Source: Aristolochia californica
Taxonomy: Eukaryota > Streptophyta > Magnoliopsida > Piperales > Aristolochiaceae
Length of the DNA: 64,000 bases
Assembly: GCA_029961685.1 (NCBI GenBank)
Contig: JARWKL010000008.1
Location: 24,749,119-24,813,118, forward strand
Direction: 5' to 3'
Made by a program: the position numbers and the translations under genes. Shown piece after piece: positions 37,750 through 50,740 of the stretch (position 1 is its first letter; each line of letters starts with the position of its first letter). The notes below the pieces were generated by a model, which searched no databases, had not been told where the DNA came from, and saw only the letters and a list, made by a program, of their open reading frames with translations.

Positions 37750-40700
37750 GTGTGGTTGGATATTTACCAGAGCCAAAAACCCACTTTTTGCCTATCCATA
37801 AAAATCACAGATACTTTTTGGAATTATCTCTCTCAGCATTTGTGCATTTCCATTTTGGATGTTATAATTTTTTTTTCAAATCAAAACTTGAGTTTTCAGT
37901 CTCCCATTTTTCTCGTGAAAAAACTAGATATAACGCAAATAGACGGCAACAAAATGAAAATTTTAGAGCTCATGTATGCAAAAAAAAATTGAAAAATATA
38001 ATAAATGTAAGTGAAGACATTTATTTAACTCATTAAAAATGAACTCTAAAGTTTTGTTATCCATGTTTGGGAAATTCCACTAGTGCTGCCCATAATAATA
38101 GCTTGGTGGAATTTTACAGGAAAGAGACTTCTAACTGATCCTAACATGTTTTAAATGTGGTGGATATGCATGCCAGAAACATGTTGAGGATGCAACTGAG
38201 CTAATGATCCAAAAATTTCAAGGAGTTGTAAAAATTAAATTCTCAAGTTAACGTGTTGTTGGATATTTTACCAGAGCCAAACAACCCACTTTTTGCCTGT
38301 CCTTAAAAATCACAGATAATTTTTGGAATTATCTCTCTCAGCCTTTTAGCATTTCCATTTTGGATGTTCAATGTTTTTTTCAGATCCAAACTTGAGTTTT
38401 CACTCTCCCATTTTTCTCATAAACAAAAAAGATTTCAGGCAAATATATCGCAACAAAATGAAAATTTTAGAGTTCATGTATACAAAAAAATTTGAAAACT
38501 ATAATAAATGTAATTGACGAAAATTATTACAAGCACTAAAAATGAACTCCAAAGTTTTGTTATCCAAGTTGGGGAAATTCCAGTAGTACAACCCCTAATA
38601 ATAGCTTGGGGGAATTTAATAGGAAATAGACTTCTAACTGATCCTAACATGTTTTAAATGTGATGAATATGCATGCCAGAAACATGTTGAGCATGCAAGT
38701 GACCTAATGATCCAAAATTTTCAAGGAGTAGAAAAAATTAAATTCTCAAGTTAACCTGTGGTTGGATATTTACCAGAGCCAAACAACCCACTTTTTGCCT
38801 ATCCTTAAAAATCACAGATACTTTTTGGAATTATCTCTCTCAGCATTTGTGCATTTTCATTTTGGATGTTCAAATTATTTTTCATATCGAAACTTGAGTT
38901 TTCATTCTCCCATTTTTCTATAAACAAAAATGATATAACGCAAATAGATCGCAACAAAATGAATATTTTTGAGCTCTTCTATACAAAAAAATTGTAAACA
39001 ATAATAAATGTAAGTGAAGAAAATTATTTCACGCACTAAAAAAGAACTCCAAAGTTTGGTTATCCATGTTTGGGAAATTCCACTAGTACAACCCCTAATA
39101 ATAGCTTGGTCGAATTTTATAGGAAAGAGACTTCTAACTGATCCTAACATGTTTTAAATGTGGTGGATATGCAAGCCAAAAACATGTTCAGGATGCAAGT
39201 GACCAATTGATCCAAAAATTTCTAGGAGTTGAAAAACTTAAATTCTCAAGTTAACATGTGGTTTGATATTTACTAGAGCCAAACAACCCACTATTGTTCT
39301 ATCGTTAAAAATCACAGATAGTTTTTGGAATTATCTCTCTCAGCATTTGTGCATTTCCATTTTGGATGTTCAAATTTTTGTAGGATCAAAACTTGACTTT
39401 TCACACTCCCATTTTTCTCGTAAAAAAAAATTTAAAGAAAATAGACGGCAACAAAATGAAAATTTTAGAGTTCAAGTGTGCAAAAAAATTTGAAAACTTT
39501 AATAAATGTAAGTGAAGAAAATTATTTCACGAACTAGAAATGAACTCCAAAGTTTTGTTATCCTAGTTTAGGAAAATCCACTATTACAACCCTTAATAAT
39601 AGCTTGGTGGAATTTCATAGGAAAGGGACTTCTAACTTATCCTAACATGTTTTAAATGTGGTGGATATGCAAGCCTGAAACATGTTGACGATGCAAGTGA
39701 CCTAATGAACCAAAAATTTCTAGGAGGTGAAAAAAATAAATTCTCAAGTTAACATGTGGTTGGATATTTACTAGAGCCAAACAACCCACTTTTTGCCTAT
39801 CCTTAAAAACCACATATACTTTTTGGAAGTATCTTTCTCAGCATTTTTGTATTTCCATTTTGGATGTTAAAATTTTTTTCAGATCCAAACATGAGTTTTC
39901 ACTCTCCCATTTTTTTGGTAAACAAAAAAGATATAGGGCAAATAGATCGCAACAAAATGAAAATTTTAGAGTTCATGTATGCAAAAAAGAGTTAAAACTA
40001 TTATAAATGTGAGTGAAGAAAATTATTTCATGCTCTAAAAATGAATTGCAAAGTTTTGTTGTGCAAGTTTGGGAAATCCATTAGTACAACCCCTAATAAT
40101 AGCTTGGGGGAATTTTATAGGAAATAGACTTCTAACTGATCCTAACATGTTTTAAATGTGGTGGATATGCATGCCAGAAACATGTTGAGCTTCCAAGTGA
40201 CCTAATGATCCAAAAATTTCAAGGAGTAGAAAAAATAAAATTCTCAAGTTAACCTGTGGTTGGATATTTACCGTAGCCAAACAACCCACTTTTTGCCTGT
40301 CCTTAAAAATCACAAATACTTTTTTCGCATTATCTCTCTCAGCATTTGTGCATTTTCATTTTGGATGCTCAAATTTTTTTTCATATCGAACCTTGAGTTT
40401 TCATTCTTCCATTTTTTCTATAAACAAAAAAGATATAAGGCAAATAGATCGCAACAAAATGAATATTTTAGAGCTCTTCTATGCAAAAAAATTTGAAAAC
40501 AAAAATAAATGTAAGTGAAGAAAATTATTTCATGCACTAAAAATGAACTCCAAAGTTTGGTTATCCATGTTTGGGAAATTCCACTAGTGCAACCCTAATA
40601 ATAGCTTGGTGGAATTTTATAGGAAAGAGACTTCTATCTGATCCTAACATGTTTTAAATGTGGTGGATATGCATGCCAGAAACATGTTCAGGATGCAAGT

Positions 40701-40755
40701 GACCTAATGATCCCAAAATTTCTAGGAGTACAAAAAATTAAATTCTCAAGTTAAC
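37750..40755 (+). repeat. Return of A/B/C subfamilies (units 77-82)
   Basis: Unit starts are 37750 (B-like, CATTTATTTAACTC), 38253 (C, GATTTCAGGCAAATAT), 38756 (A-like, GAATATTTTTGAGCTCTTC), 39256, 39754 and 40254 (A-like). Both A-like units begin AACCTGTGG, as at 18645 and 23976, so they belong to the non-deleted A form. Confidence 0.78.
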
Positions 40756-41213
40756 ATGTTGTTGGATATTTACCAGAGCCAAACAACCAACTTTTTGCCT
40801 ATCCTTAAAAATCACAGATACTTTTTGGAATTATCTCTCTCAGATCCAAACTTGACTTTTGCCTTTCCCATTTTTCTCATAAAATTTTTTTTTAAGGCAA
40901 ATAGACCGCAACACTATGAAAATTTTAGAGCTCATATATGCAAAAAAAATTGAAATATATAATAAACGTAAGTGAAGACAATTATTTCACTCAATAAAAA
41001 TGAACTCTAAAGTTTTGTTATCCATGTTTGGGATATTCCACCAGTACAGCCCCTAATAATAGCTTGGTGGAATTTTATAGGAAAGAGACTTCTAACTGAT
41101 CGTAACATGTTTTAAATGTGGGGGATATGCATGCCAGAAACATGTTGAGGATGCAAGTGACCTAATGATCCAAAAATTTCAAGTAGAAGAAAAAATTATA
41201 TTCTCGAGTTAAC
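40756..41213 (+). repeat. B-type unit with ~42-bp deletion at a TCAG match
   Basis: The unit reads CTCTCTCAGATCCAAAC at about 40834-40850, joining CTCTCAG (+82) to TCAGATCC (+127) and losing about 42 bp with the T run. Slightly downstream the usual A run after CTCGTAAAC is replaced by nine T (40885-40893). Confidence 0.88.
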
Positions 41214-42718
41214 ATGTTGTTGGATATTTACCAGAGCCAAACAACCCGCTTTTTGCCTATCCTTAAAAATCACAGATACATTTTGGAATTATCTCTCTCA
41301 GGATTTGGGCATTTCCATTTTGGATGTTCAATTTTTTTTTCATATCCAAACTTGAGTTTTCACTCTCCCATTTTTCTTGTAAACAAAAAAGATATAAGGC
41401 AAATATATAGCAACAAAATGAAAAGTTTAGAGTTCATGTATGCACAAAAATTTGTAAACTATAATAAATGTAAGTGAAGAAAATTGTTTCGCGCACAAAA
41501 AATGAACTCAAAAGTTTTGTTATCCATGTTTGGGAAATTCCAATAGTACAACCCCTAATAATACCATTGTGGAATTTTATAGGAAAGAGACTTCAAACTG
41601 ATCCTAACATGTTTTAAATGTGGTGGATACGCTTGCCAGAAACAAGTTGAGGATACAAGTGACCTAATGATCCAAAAATTTTGAGTAGAAAAAAACAAAT
41701 TCTCAAGTTAACGTGTGGGTGGATATTTACCAGAGCCAAAGAACCCAATTTTTGCCTATCCTTAAAAATCACAGATACATTTTGGAATTATCAGTGTTAG
41801 CATTTGTGCATTTTCATTTTGGATGTTCAAATTTTTTTTTCATATAGAAACTTTTGTTTTCATTCTCCCATCTTTCTCGTAAACAAAAAAGATATAAGGA
41901 AAATAGATCGCAACAAAATGAATATTTTAGAGCTCTTCTATGCAAAAATACTTGAAAACAAAAATAAATGTACGTGATGAAAATTATTTCACGCTCTAAA
42001 AATGAACTCTAAAGGTTGGTTATCCATGTTTGGGAAATTTCACTAGTACAACCCTTAACAATAGCTTGGTGGAATTTTATAGGAAAGAGACTTCTAACTG
42101 TTCCTAACATGTTTTAAATGTGGTGGATATGCATGCCAGAAACATGTTCAGGATGCAAGTGACCTAATGATCGAAAAATTTCAAGGAGTAGAAAAAATTA
42201 AATTCTCAAGTTAACGTGTCGTTGGATATGTACCAGAGCCAAACAACCCACTTTTTTCATATCCTTAAAAATCACAGATACTTTTTGCAATTATCTCTCT
42301 CTGCATTTGTGCATTTCCATTTTGGATGTTCAAATTCTTTTTCACCTCCAAACTTGAGCTTTCACTCTCCCATTTTTCTCGTAAACAAAAAAGATATAAG
42401 GCAAATAGACCGCAACAAAATGAAAATTTTAGAGCTCATGTATGCAAAAAAATTTGAAAAATATAATAAATGTAAGTGAAGGTAATTACTTCACTCAGTA
42501 AAAATGAATTCTAAAGTTTTGTTATCCATGTTTTGGAAAATCCATTCGTACAACCCCTAATAATAGCTTGGTGGAATTTTATAGGAAAGAGACTTCTAGC
42601 TAATCCTAACATGTTTTAAATGTGGTGGATATGCATCCCACAAACATGTTGAGAATGCAAGTGACCTAATGATCCAAAAATTTGAAGGAGTAGAAAAAAT
42701 TAAATTCTCAAGTTAAAC

Positions 42719-43220
42719 GTGTTGTTGGATATTTACCAGAGCCAAACAACCCACTTTTTGCCTATCCTTAAAAATCATTGATACTTTTTGGAATTATCTA
42801 TCTCAGCATTTGTGCATTTCCATTTTGAATGTTCAAATTTTTTTTTCAGATCCAAACTTGAGTTTTCACTCTCCCATTTTTCTCGTAAACAAAAAAGATT
42901 TCAGGCAAATAGATTGCAACAAGATGAAAATTTTAGAGTTCATCTATGCAAAAAAATATGAAAACTTTAATAAATGTATGTGAAGAATATTGTTTCACGA
43001 ACTAAAAATGAACTCCAAAGTTTTGTTATCCATGTTTGGGAAATTCTACTAGTACAACCCCTAATAAAAGCTTGGGGGAATTTTATAGGAAAGACACTTC
43101 TAACTGATCCTAACATGTTTTAAACGGGTGGATATGCCTGCCAGAAACATGTTGAGGATGCAAGTGACCTAATGATCCAAAAATTTCTAGGAGTTGAAAA
43201 AATAAAATTCTCAATTTAAC
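42719..43220 (+). repeat. Chimeric unit, C-type start and U-type end
   Basis: The 5' part has the C mark GATTTCAGGCAAATAG (42897 onward). The 3' part lacks the C-type TGTATACAAA and has instead ACTTTAATAAATG and TTGTTTCACGAAC, as in the U units at 46228, 48735 and 50741. The switch lies between about 42910 and 42960. Confidence 0.68.
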
Positions 43221-46200
43221 ATGTGGTTGGATATCTACCAGAGCCAAACAACCCACTTTTTGCCTATCCTTAAAAATCACATATACTTTTTGGAATTATC
43301 TCTCTCAGAATTTTTTGCATTTCCATTTTGGATGTTCAAATTTTCTTTTCAGATCCAAACTTCTATTTTGACTCTTCGATTTTTATCGTAAGCAAAAACG
43401 ATATAAGGCAAATATATCGCAACAAAATGAAAATTTAAGAATTCATGTATGCAAAAAAATTTGAAAACTTTAAGAAATGTGAGTGAAGAAATTTATTTCA
43501 TGCACAAAAAATGAACTCCAAAGTTTTGTTATCCATGTTTTTGAAATTCACTAGTACTACCCCTAATAATAGCTTGGTGGAATTTTTTAGGAAAGAGACT
43601 TCTAACTGATCCTAACATGTTTTAAATGTGGAGGATATGCATGCCAGAAACATGTTGAGCATGCAAGTGACCTAATGATCTAGAAATTTCAATGAGTAGA
43701 AAAAATCAAATTCTCAAGTCAACATGTGGTTGGATATCTACCAGAGCCAAACAACCCACTTTTTGCCTACCCTTAAAAACCACAGATACTTTTTGGAATT
43801 ATCGCTCTTAGCATTTGTGCATTTCCATTTTTGATGTGCAATTCTTTTTCAAATAAAAACTTAAGTTTTAACTCTCCTGTTTTTCTCGTAAAAAAAAAAA
43901 TATATATATATATAAGGCAAATAGATCGCAACAAAATGAAAATTTTAGAGCTCATGTTTGCAAAAAAAATTGAAAACTTTAATAAATGTAAGTAAGGAAA
44001 ATTATTTCACGCACCAAAAATGAACTCCAAAGTTTTGTTATCCTTGTTTGGGAAATTCCACTTGTACAACCCCTAATAATAGTTTGGTGGAATTTAACAG
44101 GAAAGAGATTTCTAACTGATCCTAACAAGTTTTAAATGTGGTGGATATGCAGGCTAGAAATATGATGAGGATGCAAGTGACCTAATGATCCAAAAATTTC
44201 GAGTAGAAAAAATTAAATTCTCAAGTTAATGTGTGGTTGAATATTTACAAGAGCCAAACAACCTACTTTTTGCCTATCCCTAAAAATCATAGATACTTTT
44301 TGGAATTACCGCTCTCAGCATTTGTGCATTTCCATTTTGGAAGTTAAAATTTTTTTTCAAATCCAAACTTCTGTTTTCACTCTCCTATTTTTCTCGTAAA
44401 ATAAAAGATATAAGGCAAATAGATTGCAACAAAATGAAAATTTTAGAGATCATCTATGCAAAAAAATTTTAAAGCTATTATAAATTTAAGTGAAGAAATT
44501 TATTTCACGAACTAAAAATGAACTCCAAAGTTTTGTTATCTATGTTTGGGAAATTCCTCTAGTGCAACCCCTAATAATAGCTTGGTGGAATTTTATAGGA
44601 AAGAGAATTCTAATTTATCCAAACATGTTTTAAATGTGGTGGATATCCATGCCAGAAACAAGTTGAGGATGGAAGTGACCTAATGATCCAAAAATTAGGA
44701 GTAGAAAAAATCAAATTCACAAGTTAATGTGTGGTATGATATTTACCAGAGCCGAACAACCCACTATTTGCCTTACCTTAAAAATCTCAGATACTTTTTG
44801 GATTTATCTCTCTCTGCATTTGTGCATTTCCATTTTGGATGTTCAAATTTTTTTTCAGATCCAAACTTGAGTTTTAACTCTCCCATTTTTCTCGTAAACA
44901 TAAAAGATATAAGGCAAATAGATCGCACAAAAATGAAAATTTTAGAGTTCATGAATGCAAAAAATTTTGAAAACTATAATAAATGTCAGAGAAGAAAATT
45001 ATTTAATGCACTAAAAATGAACTCCAAAGTTTTGTTATCCATGGTTGGGAAATTCCACAAGTACAACCCCTAATAACAATTCGGTGGAATTTTATAGGAA
45101 AGAGACTTCTAACTGATCCTAACATGTTGTAAATGTAGTAGATATGCAAGCAAGAAACATGGTTAAGATGCAAGTGACCTAATGATAAAAAAATTTTGAG
45201 TAGAAAAAATTAAATTCTCAAGTTAATGTGTGGTTGGATATTTACCAGAGCCAATAATCCCACGTTATGCCTATCCTAATAAATCACAGATACTTTTTGG
45301 AATTATCTCTCTCAGCAATTGTGCAATTCATTTTGGATGTTCAAATTTTTTTTCAGTTCCAAACTTGAGTTTTCACTCTCCCAATTTTCTCGTAAACAAA
45401 ATAGATATCAAGCAAATAGATCGCAACAAAATGAAAATTTTAGAGTTCATGTATAGAAAAAAATTTGAAAACTTTAATAAATGTAAGTGAAGAAAATTAT
45501 TTCACGCACTAAAAATGAACTCCAAAGTTATGTTATCCATGTTTGTGAAATTCTACTTGTACAACCCCTAATAATAGCTTGGTGGAATTTTATAGGAAAG
45601 GGACTTCGAACTGATCCTAACATGTTTTAAATATGGTGGATTTGCAAGCCAGAAACATGTTGAGGATTCATGTGACCTAATTATCCAAAAATTTCGAGTA
45701 GAAAAAATTAAATTCTCAAGTTAACGTGTGGATGGATATTTACCAGAGCCAAACAACCCACTTTATGCCTATCCTTAAAAATCACAGATACTTTTTGGAA
45801 TTATCTCTCTCAGCATTTGTGCATTTCCATTTTGAATGTTCAAATTTTTATTCAGATCCAAACTTGAGTTTTAACTCTCCCATTTTTCTTGTAAACAAAC
45901 AAGATATAAGGCAAATAGACCGCAACAAAATAAAAATTTTAGAGCTAAAGTATGCAAAAAATTTTGAAAAATATAATAAATGTAAATGAAGACAATTATT
46001 TCACGTACTAAAATTGATCTCTAAAGTTTTGTTATCCATGTTTTGAAAAATCCACTAGTACAGCCCCTAATACTAGCTTGGTGGAATTTTATTGGAAAGA
46101 GACCTCAAACTGATCCTAGCATGTTTTAAATGTGGTGGATATGCATGCCAGACAAAAGTTGCGGATGCAAGTGACGTAATGATCCAGAAATTACAAGAAG

Positions 46201-46227
46201 TAGAAAAAATCAAATTCTCAAATTAAC
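43221..46227 (+). repeat. R-T-S-V-W-B block
   Basis: Unit starts are 43221 (R, AAATTTAAGAATTCATG), 43724 (T, GCTCATGTTTGC), 44231 (S, AGAAATTTATTTCACGAAC, AGTGCAACCCC), 44729 (V-like, TGTCAGAGAAG), 45228 (W, GTTATGCC and TTCAGTTCC) and 45726 (B-like, GACCGCAAC and GACAATTATTTCACG). S-V-W echoes the block at 27979. Confidence 0.78.
43901..43914. repeat. (TA)7 microsatellite expansion inside a unit
   Basis: Where other units read AAAAAAGATATAAGG, this T-type unit has a run of about ten A followed by seven TA repeats and then AAGG. It is a local expansion of the normal GATATA segment. Confidence 0.9.
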
Positions 46228-48734
46228 ATGTTGTTGGATATTTACTAGAGCCAAACAACCTACTTTTTTCCTATCCTTAAAAATCTCAGATACTTTTTGG
46301 AATTATCTCTCTCAGCATTTATGCATTTCCATTTTGGATGTTCAAATTTTTTTTCAGATCCAAACATGAGTTTTCACTCTCCCATTTTTATCGTAAACAA
46401 ATAAGATATAAGGCAAATAGATCGCAAGAAAATGAAAATTTTAGAGTTCATGCATGCAAAAATATCTGAAAACTTTAATAAATGTAAGTGATGAAAATTG
46501 TTTCACGAACTAAAAATGAACTCCAAAGTTTTGTTATCAATGTTTGGGAAATTCCACTAGTACAACCCCTAAAAAAAACTTGGATGAATTTTACAAGAAG
46601 GAGACTTCTAACAGATCCTAACATGTTTTAAATGTGGTGAATATGAATGCCAGAAACATGTTGAGGATGCAAGTGACTTAATGATCAAAAAATTTCTAGG
46701 AGTAGAAAAAATAAAATTCTCAAGTTAACGTGTGGTTGGATATTTCCCAGAGCCATACAACCCACTTTTTGCCTATCCTTAAAAATCACAGAAACGTTTT
46801 GGAATTATCTCTCTCAGCATTTGTGCATTTCCATTTTGGATGTTCAAATTTTTTTTCAGATCCAAACTTGAGTTTTCAGTCTCCGATTTTTCTCATAAGA
46901 AAAATTGATATAAGGCAAATAGATCGCAACAAAAGTAAAATTTAAGAATTCATGTATGCAAAAAAATTTGAAAACTATAATAAATGTCAGTGAACAAAAT
47001 TATTTCAAGCACTAAAAATGAACTCCAAAGTTTTGTTATCCATGTTTTGGAAATTCCACTAGTCCAACCCCTAATAAAAGCTTGGTGGAATCTTTTAGGA
47101 AAGAGACTTCTAACTGATCCTAACATGTTTTATTTATGGTGGATATGCATGCCAGAAACATGTTGAGCATGCAAGTGACAAAATGATCCAGAAATTTCAA
47201 TGAGTACAAAAAATCAAATTCTCAAGTTAACGTGTGGTTGGATATTTACCAGAGCCAAACAACCCACTTTTTGCCTATCCTTAAAATTCATAGATACTTT
47301 TTGGAATTATCTCTCTTAGCATTTTTCCATTTAAATTTTGGATGTTCAAATTTTTTTTACATCGAAACTTGAGTTTTCATACTCCAGGTTTTCTCGTAAA
47401 CAAAAAAGATATAAGGCTAATAGATCGCAACAAAATGAATATTTTAGAGCTCATGTTTGTAAAAAAATTAAAAAACTTTAATAAATGTAAGTGAAGAAAA
47501 TTATTTCACGCACTAAAAATGAACTCCATAGTTTTGTTACCATGTTTGGGAAATTCCACTTGTACAACCCCTAATAATAGCTTGGTGGAATTTTATAGGA
47601 AAGAGACTTCTAACTGATCCTAAAATATTTTAAATGTGGTGGATATGCATGCCAGAAACATGTTGAGGATCCAAGTGAACTAATGATCCAAAAATTTCAA
47701 GGAGTAGAAAAAATAAAAATTAAATTCACAAGTAAACTTGTGGTTGGATATTTACCAGAGCCAAACAACCCACTTTTTGCCTATCCCTAAAAATCATAGA
47801 TACTTTTTGGAATTAACTCTCTCAGCATATGTGCATTTCCAATTTGGATGTTAAAATTTTTTTTCAGATCCAAACTTGAGTTTTCAGTCTCCTAATTTTC
47901 TCATAAAAAGAAAGATTTAAGGCAAATAGATCGCAACAAAATGAAAATTTTAGACCTCATCTATGCAAAAAAATTTGAAAGCTATTAAAAATTTAAGTGA
48001 AGAAATTTATTTCACGAACTAAAAATGTACTCCAAAGTTTTGCTATCCATGTTTGGGAAATTCCACTAGTGTAACCCCTAATAATAGCTTGGTGGAATTT
48101 TATAGGAAAGAGACTTCTAACTGATCCTAACATGTTTTAAATGTGGTGGATATGCATGTCAGAAACATGTTGAGGATGGAAGTGACCTAATGATCCAAAA
48201 ATTACGTGTAGAAAAAATCAAATTCACAAGTTAACGTGTGGTTGGATATTTACCAGAGCCAAACAACCCAATTTTTGCCTATCCTTAAAAATCACAGATA
48301 CTTTTTAGAATTATCTCTCTCAGCATTTGTGCATTTCCATTTTGGATGTTCAATTTTTTTTTCAGATCCAAACTTGAGTTTTAGCACTACCATGTTTCTT
48401 GTAAACAAAAAAGATATAAGGCAAATAAACCGCAACAAAATAAAAATTTTAGAGCTCATGTGTGCAAAAACATTTGAAAAATATAATCATTGCATGTGAA
48501 GACTATTATTTCTCGCACTAAAAATGAACTCTAAAGTTTTGTTATCCATGTTTGGGAAATTCCACTAGTACAACCCCTAATAATTGCTTGGTGGAATTTT
48601 ATAGGAAAGAGACTTCAAACTGATCCTAACATGTTTTGAATGTGGTGGATATGCATGATAGAAAAACGTTGAGGATGCAAGTGACCTAATGATACAAAAA
48701 TTTCGAGTACAAAAAATGAAATTCTCAAATTAAC
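46228..48734 (+). repeat. Higher-order block U-R-T-S-B
   Basis: Unit starts are 46228 (U), 46730 (R), 47232 (T), 47738 (S) and 48236 (B-like). U has TTTACTAGAGCC, AATCTCAGATAC, CCAAACATGAG and TTGTTTCACGAAC. R has AATTTAAGAATTCATG at about 46940-46953. S has AGAAATTTATTTCACGAAC and GTTGAGGATGGAAG. B-like 48236 has AAACCGCAAC and GACTATTATTTCTCGC. The block is five units. Confidence 0.8.
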
Positions 48735-50740
48735 ACGCTGTTGGATATTTACTAGAGCCAAACAACCTACTTTTTGCCAATCCCTAAAAATCTCAGATAC
48801 TTTTTGGAATTATCTCTCTCAGCATTTGTTCATTTCAATTTTGGATGTTCAAACTTTTTTTCAGATCCAAACATGAGTTTTCACTCTCCCATTTTTCTCG
48901 TAAACAAAAAAGATATAAGGCAAATAGGCCACAACAAAATGAAAATTTTAGAGTTCATGTATGCAAAAAAATCTGAAAACTTTAATAAATGTAAATGAAG
49001 AAAATTGTTTCACGAACTAAAAATAAACTCCAAATTTTTGTTATCCATGTTTGGGAAATTCCACTTGTACAACCCCTAATAAATGCTTGGAGGAATTTTA
49101 TAGGAAAGAGACTTCTAACTGATCCAAACATGTTTTAAATGTGGTGGATATGCATGCTAGAAACATTTTGAGGAGGCAAGTGATGTAATGATCCAAAAAT
49201 TTCTAGGAGTAGATAAAATAAAATTCACAAATTAATGTTTGGTTGGATATTTACCAAATCCAAACAACCCACTTTTTGCCTATCCTTAAAAATCACAGAT
49301 ACATTTTGGAATTATCTCTCTCAGCATTTGTGCATTTCCATTTTGGATGTTCAAAATTTTTTTTCAGATCCAAACTTTATTTTTCACTCTCCGATTTTTC
49401 TCGTAAGCAAAAACGATATAAGGCAAAAAGATCGCAAAAAAAAGAAAATTTAAGAATTCGTGTATGCAAAAAAATTTGAAAACTACAATAAATGTGAGTG
49501 AAGAAAATTATTTCATGCACTAAAAATGAACTCCAAAGTTTTGTTATCCATGTTTTTCAAATTCCACTAGTACAACCCCTAATAATAGCTTGGTGGAATT
49601 TTTTAGGAAAGAGACTTCTAACTGATCCTAACATTTTTTAAATGAGGTGGATATGCATGCCAGAAACATGTTGAGCATGCAAGTGACCTAATGATCCAGT
49701 AATTTTAATGTGTAGAAAAAATGAAATTCTCAAGTCAACGTGTGGTTGGATATTTACCAGAGCCAAACAACCCACTTTTTGCTTACCCTTAAAAATCACA
49801 CATACTTTTTGGAATTATCTCTCTCAGCATTTGTGCATTTCCATTTTGGATGAGCAATTTGTTTTCAAATCAAAACTTGAGTTTTCACTCTCCCGTTTTT
49901 CTCGTAAACAAAAAAAGATATAAGGCAAATAGATCGCAACAAAATGAAAATTTTAGAGCTCATGTTTGCAAAAAAATTTGAAAACTTTAATAAATGTAAG
50001 TGAAGAAAATTATTTCACTCACTAAAAATGAACTCCAAAGTTTTGTTATCCATGTTTGGGAAATTACACTTGTACAACCCCTAATAATAGCTTGGTGGAA
50101 TTTTATAGGAAAGAGACTTCTAACTGCTCCTAACAAGTTTTAAATGTGGTGGATATGTAGGCCAGAAACATGTTGAGGATGCAAGTGACCTAATGATCCA
50201 AAAATTTCAAGTAGTTGATAAAATTAAATTCTCAAGTTAACGTGTCGTTGGATATTTACTAGAGCGAAACAACCCACTTTTTGCCTATCCCTAAATATCA
50301 CAAATACTTTTTGGAATTACCTCTATCAGTATTTGTGCATTTCCATTTTGGATGTTAAATTTTTTTTTTAGATCCAAACTTGAGTTTTCAGTGTCATATT
50401 TCTCTCGTACGAAAAAAAGATATAAGGAAAAAAAATCGCAACAAAATGAAAATTTTAGAGCTCATCTATGCAAAATAATTTGAAAACTATTATAAATGTA
50501 AGTGAAGAAATTTATTTCACGAACTAAAAATGAACTCCAAAGTATTGTTATCCATGTTTGGGAAATTCAACTAGTGCAACCCCTAATCATAGTTTGGTGG
50601 AATTTTATAGGAAAGAGACTTCTAACTGATCCTAACATGATTTAAATCTGGTGATTATGCATGCCAGAAACAAGTTGAGGATTGAAGTGACCTAATGATC
50701 CAAAAATTTCGAGTAGAGAAAATCAAATTCTCAAGTTAAC
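48735..50740 (+). repeat. Higher-order block U-R-T-S
   Basis: Unit starts are 48735 (U, CCAATCCCTAAAAATCTC and TTGTTTCACGAAC), 49237 (R, AATTTAAGAATTCGTG), 49740 (T, GGATGAGCAATTTG and GCTCATGTTTGC) and 50242 (S, AGAAATTTATTTCACGAAC and AGTGCAACCCC). Marks and order match 46228-48235, about 2.5 kb upstream. Confidence 0.82.

Larger units (their letters stand above)
40756..43220 (+). repeat. B-x-A-B-C/U block
   Basis: Unit starts are 40756 (B, GACAATTATTTCACTCA), 41214, 41713 (A, GAATATTTTAGAGCTCTTC), 42216 (B) and 42719 (C start, U end). A-like units at 38756, 40254 and 41713 are about 1.5 kb apart, suggesting a three-unit order here. Unit 41214 is near consensus and keeps the long forward frame discussed under findings. 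Confidence 0.76.
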
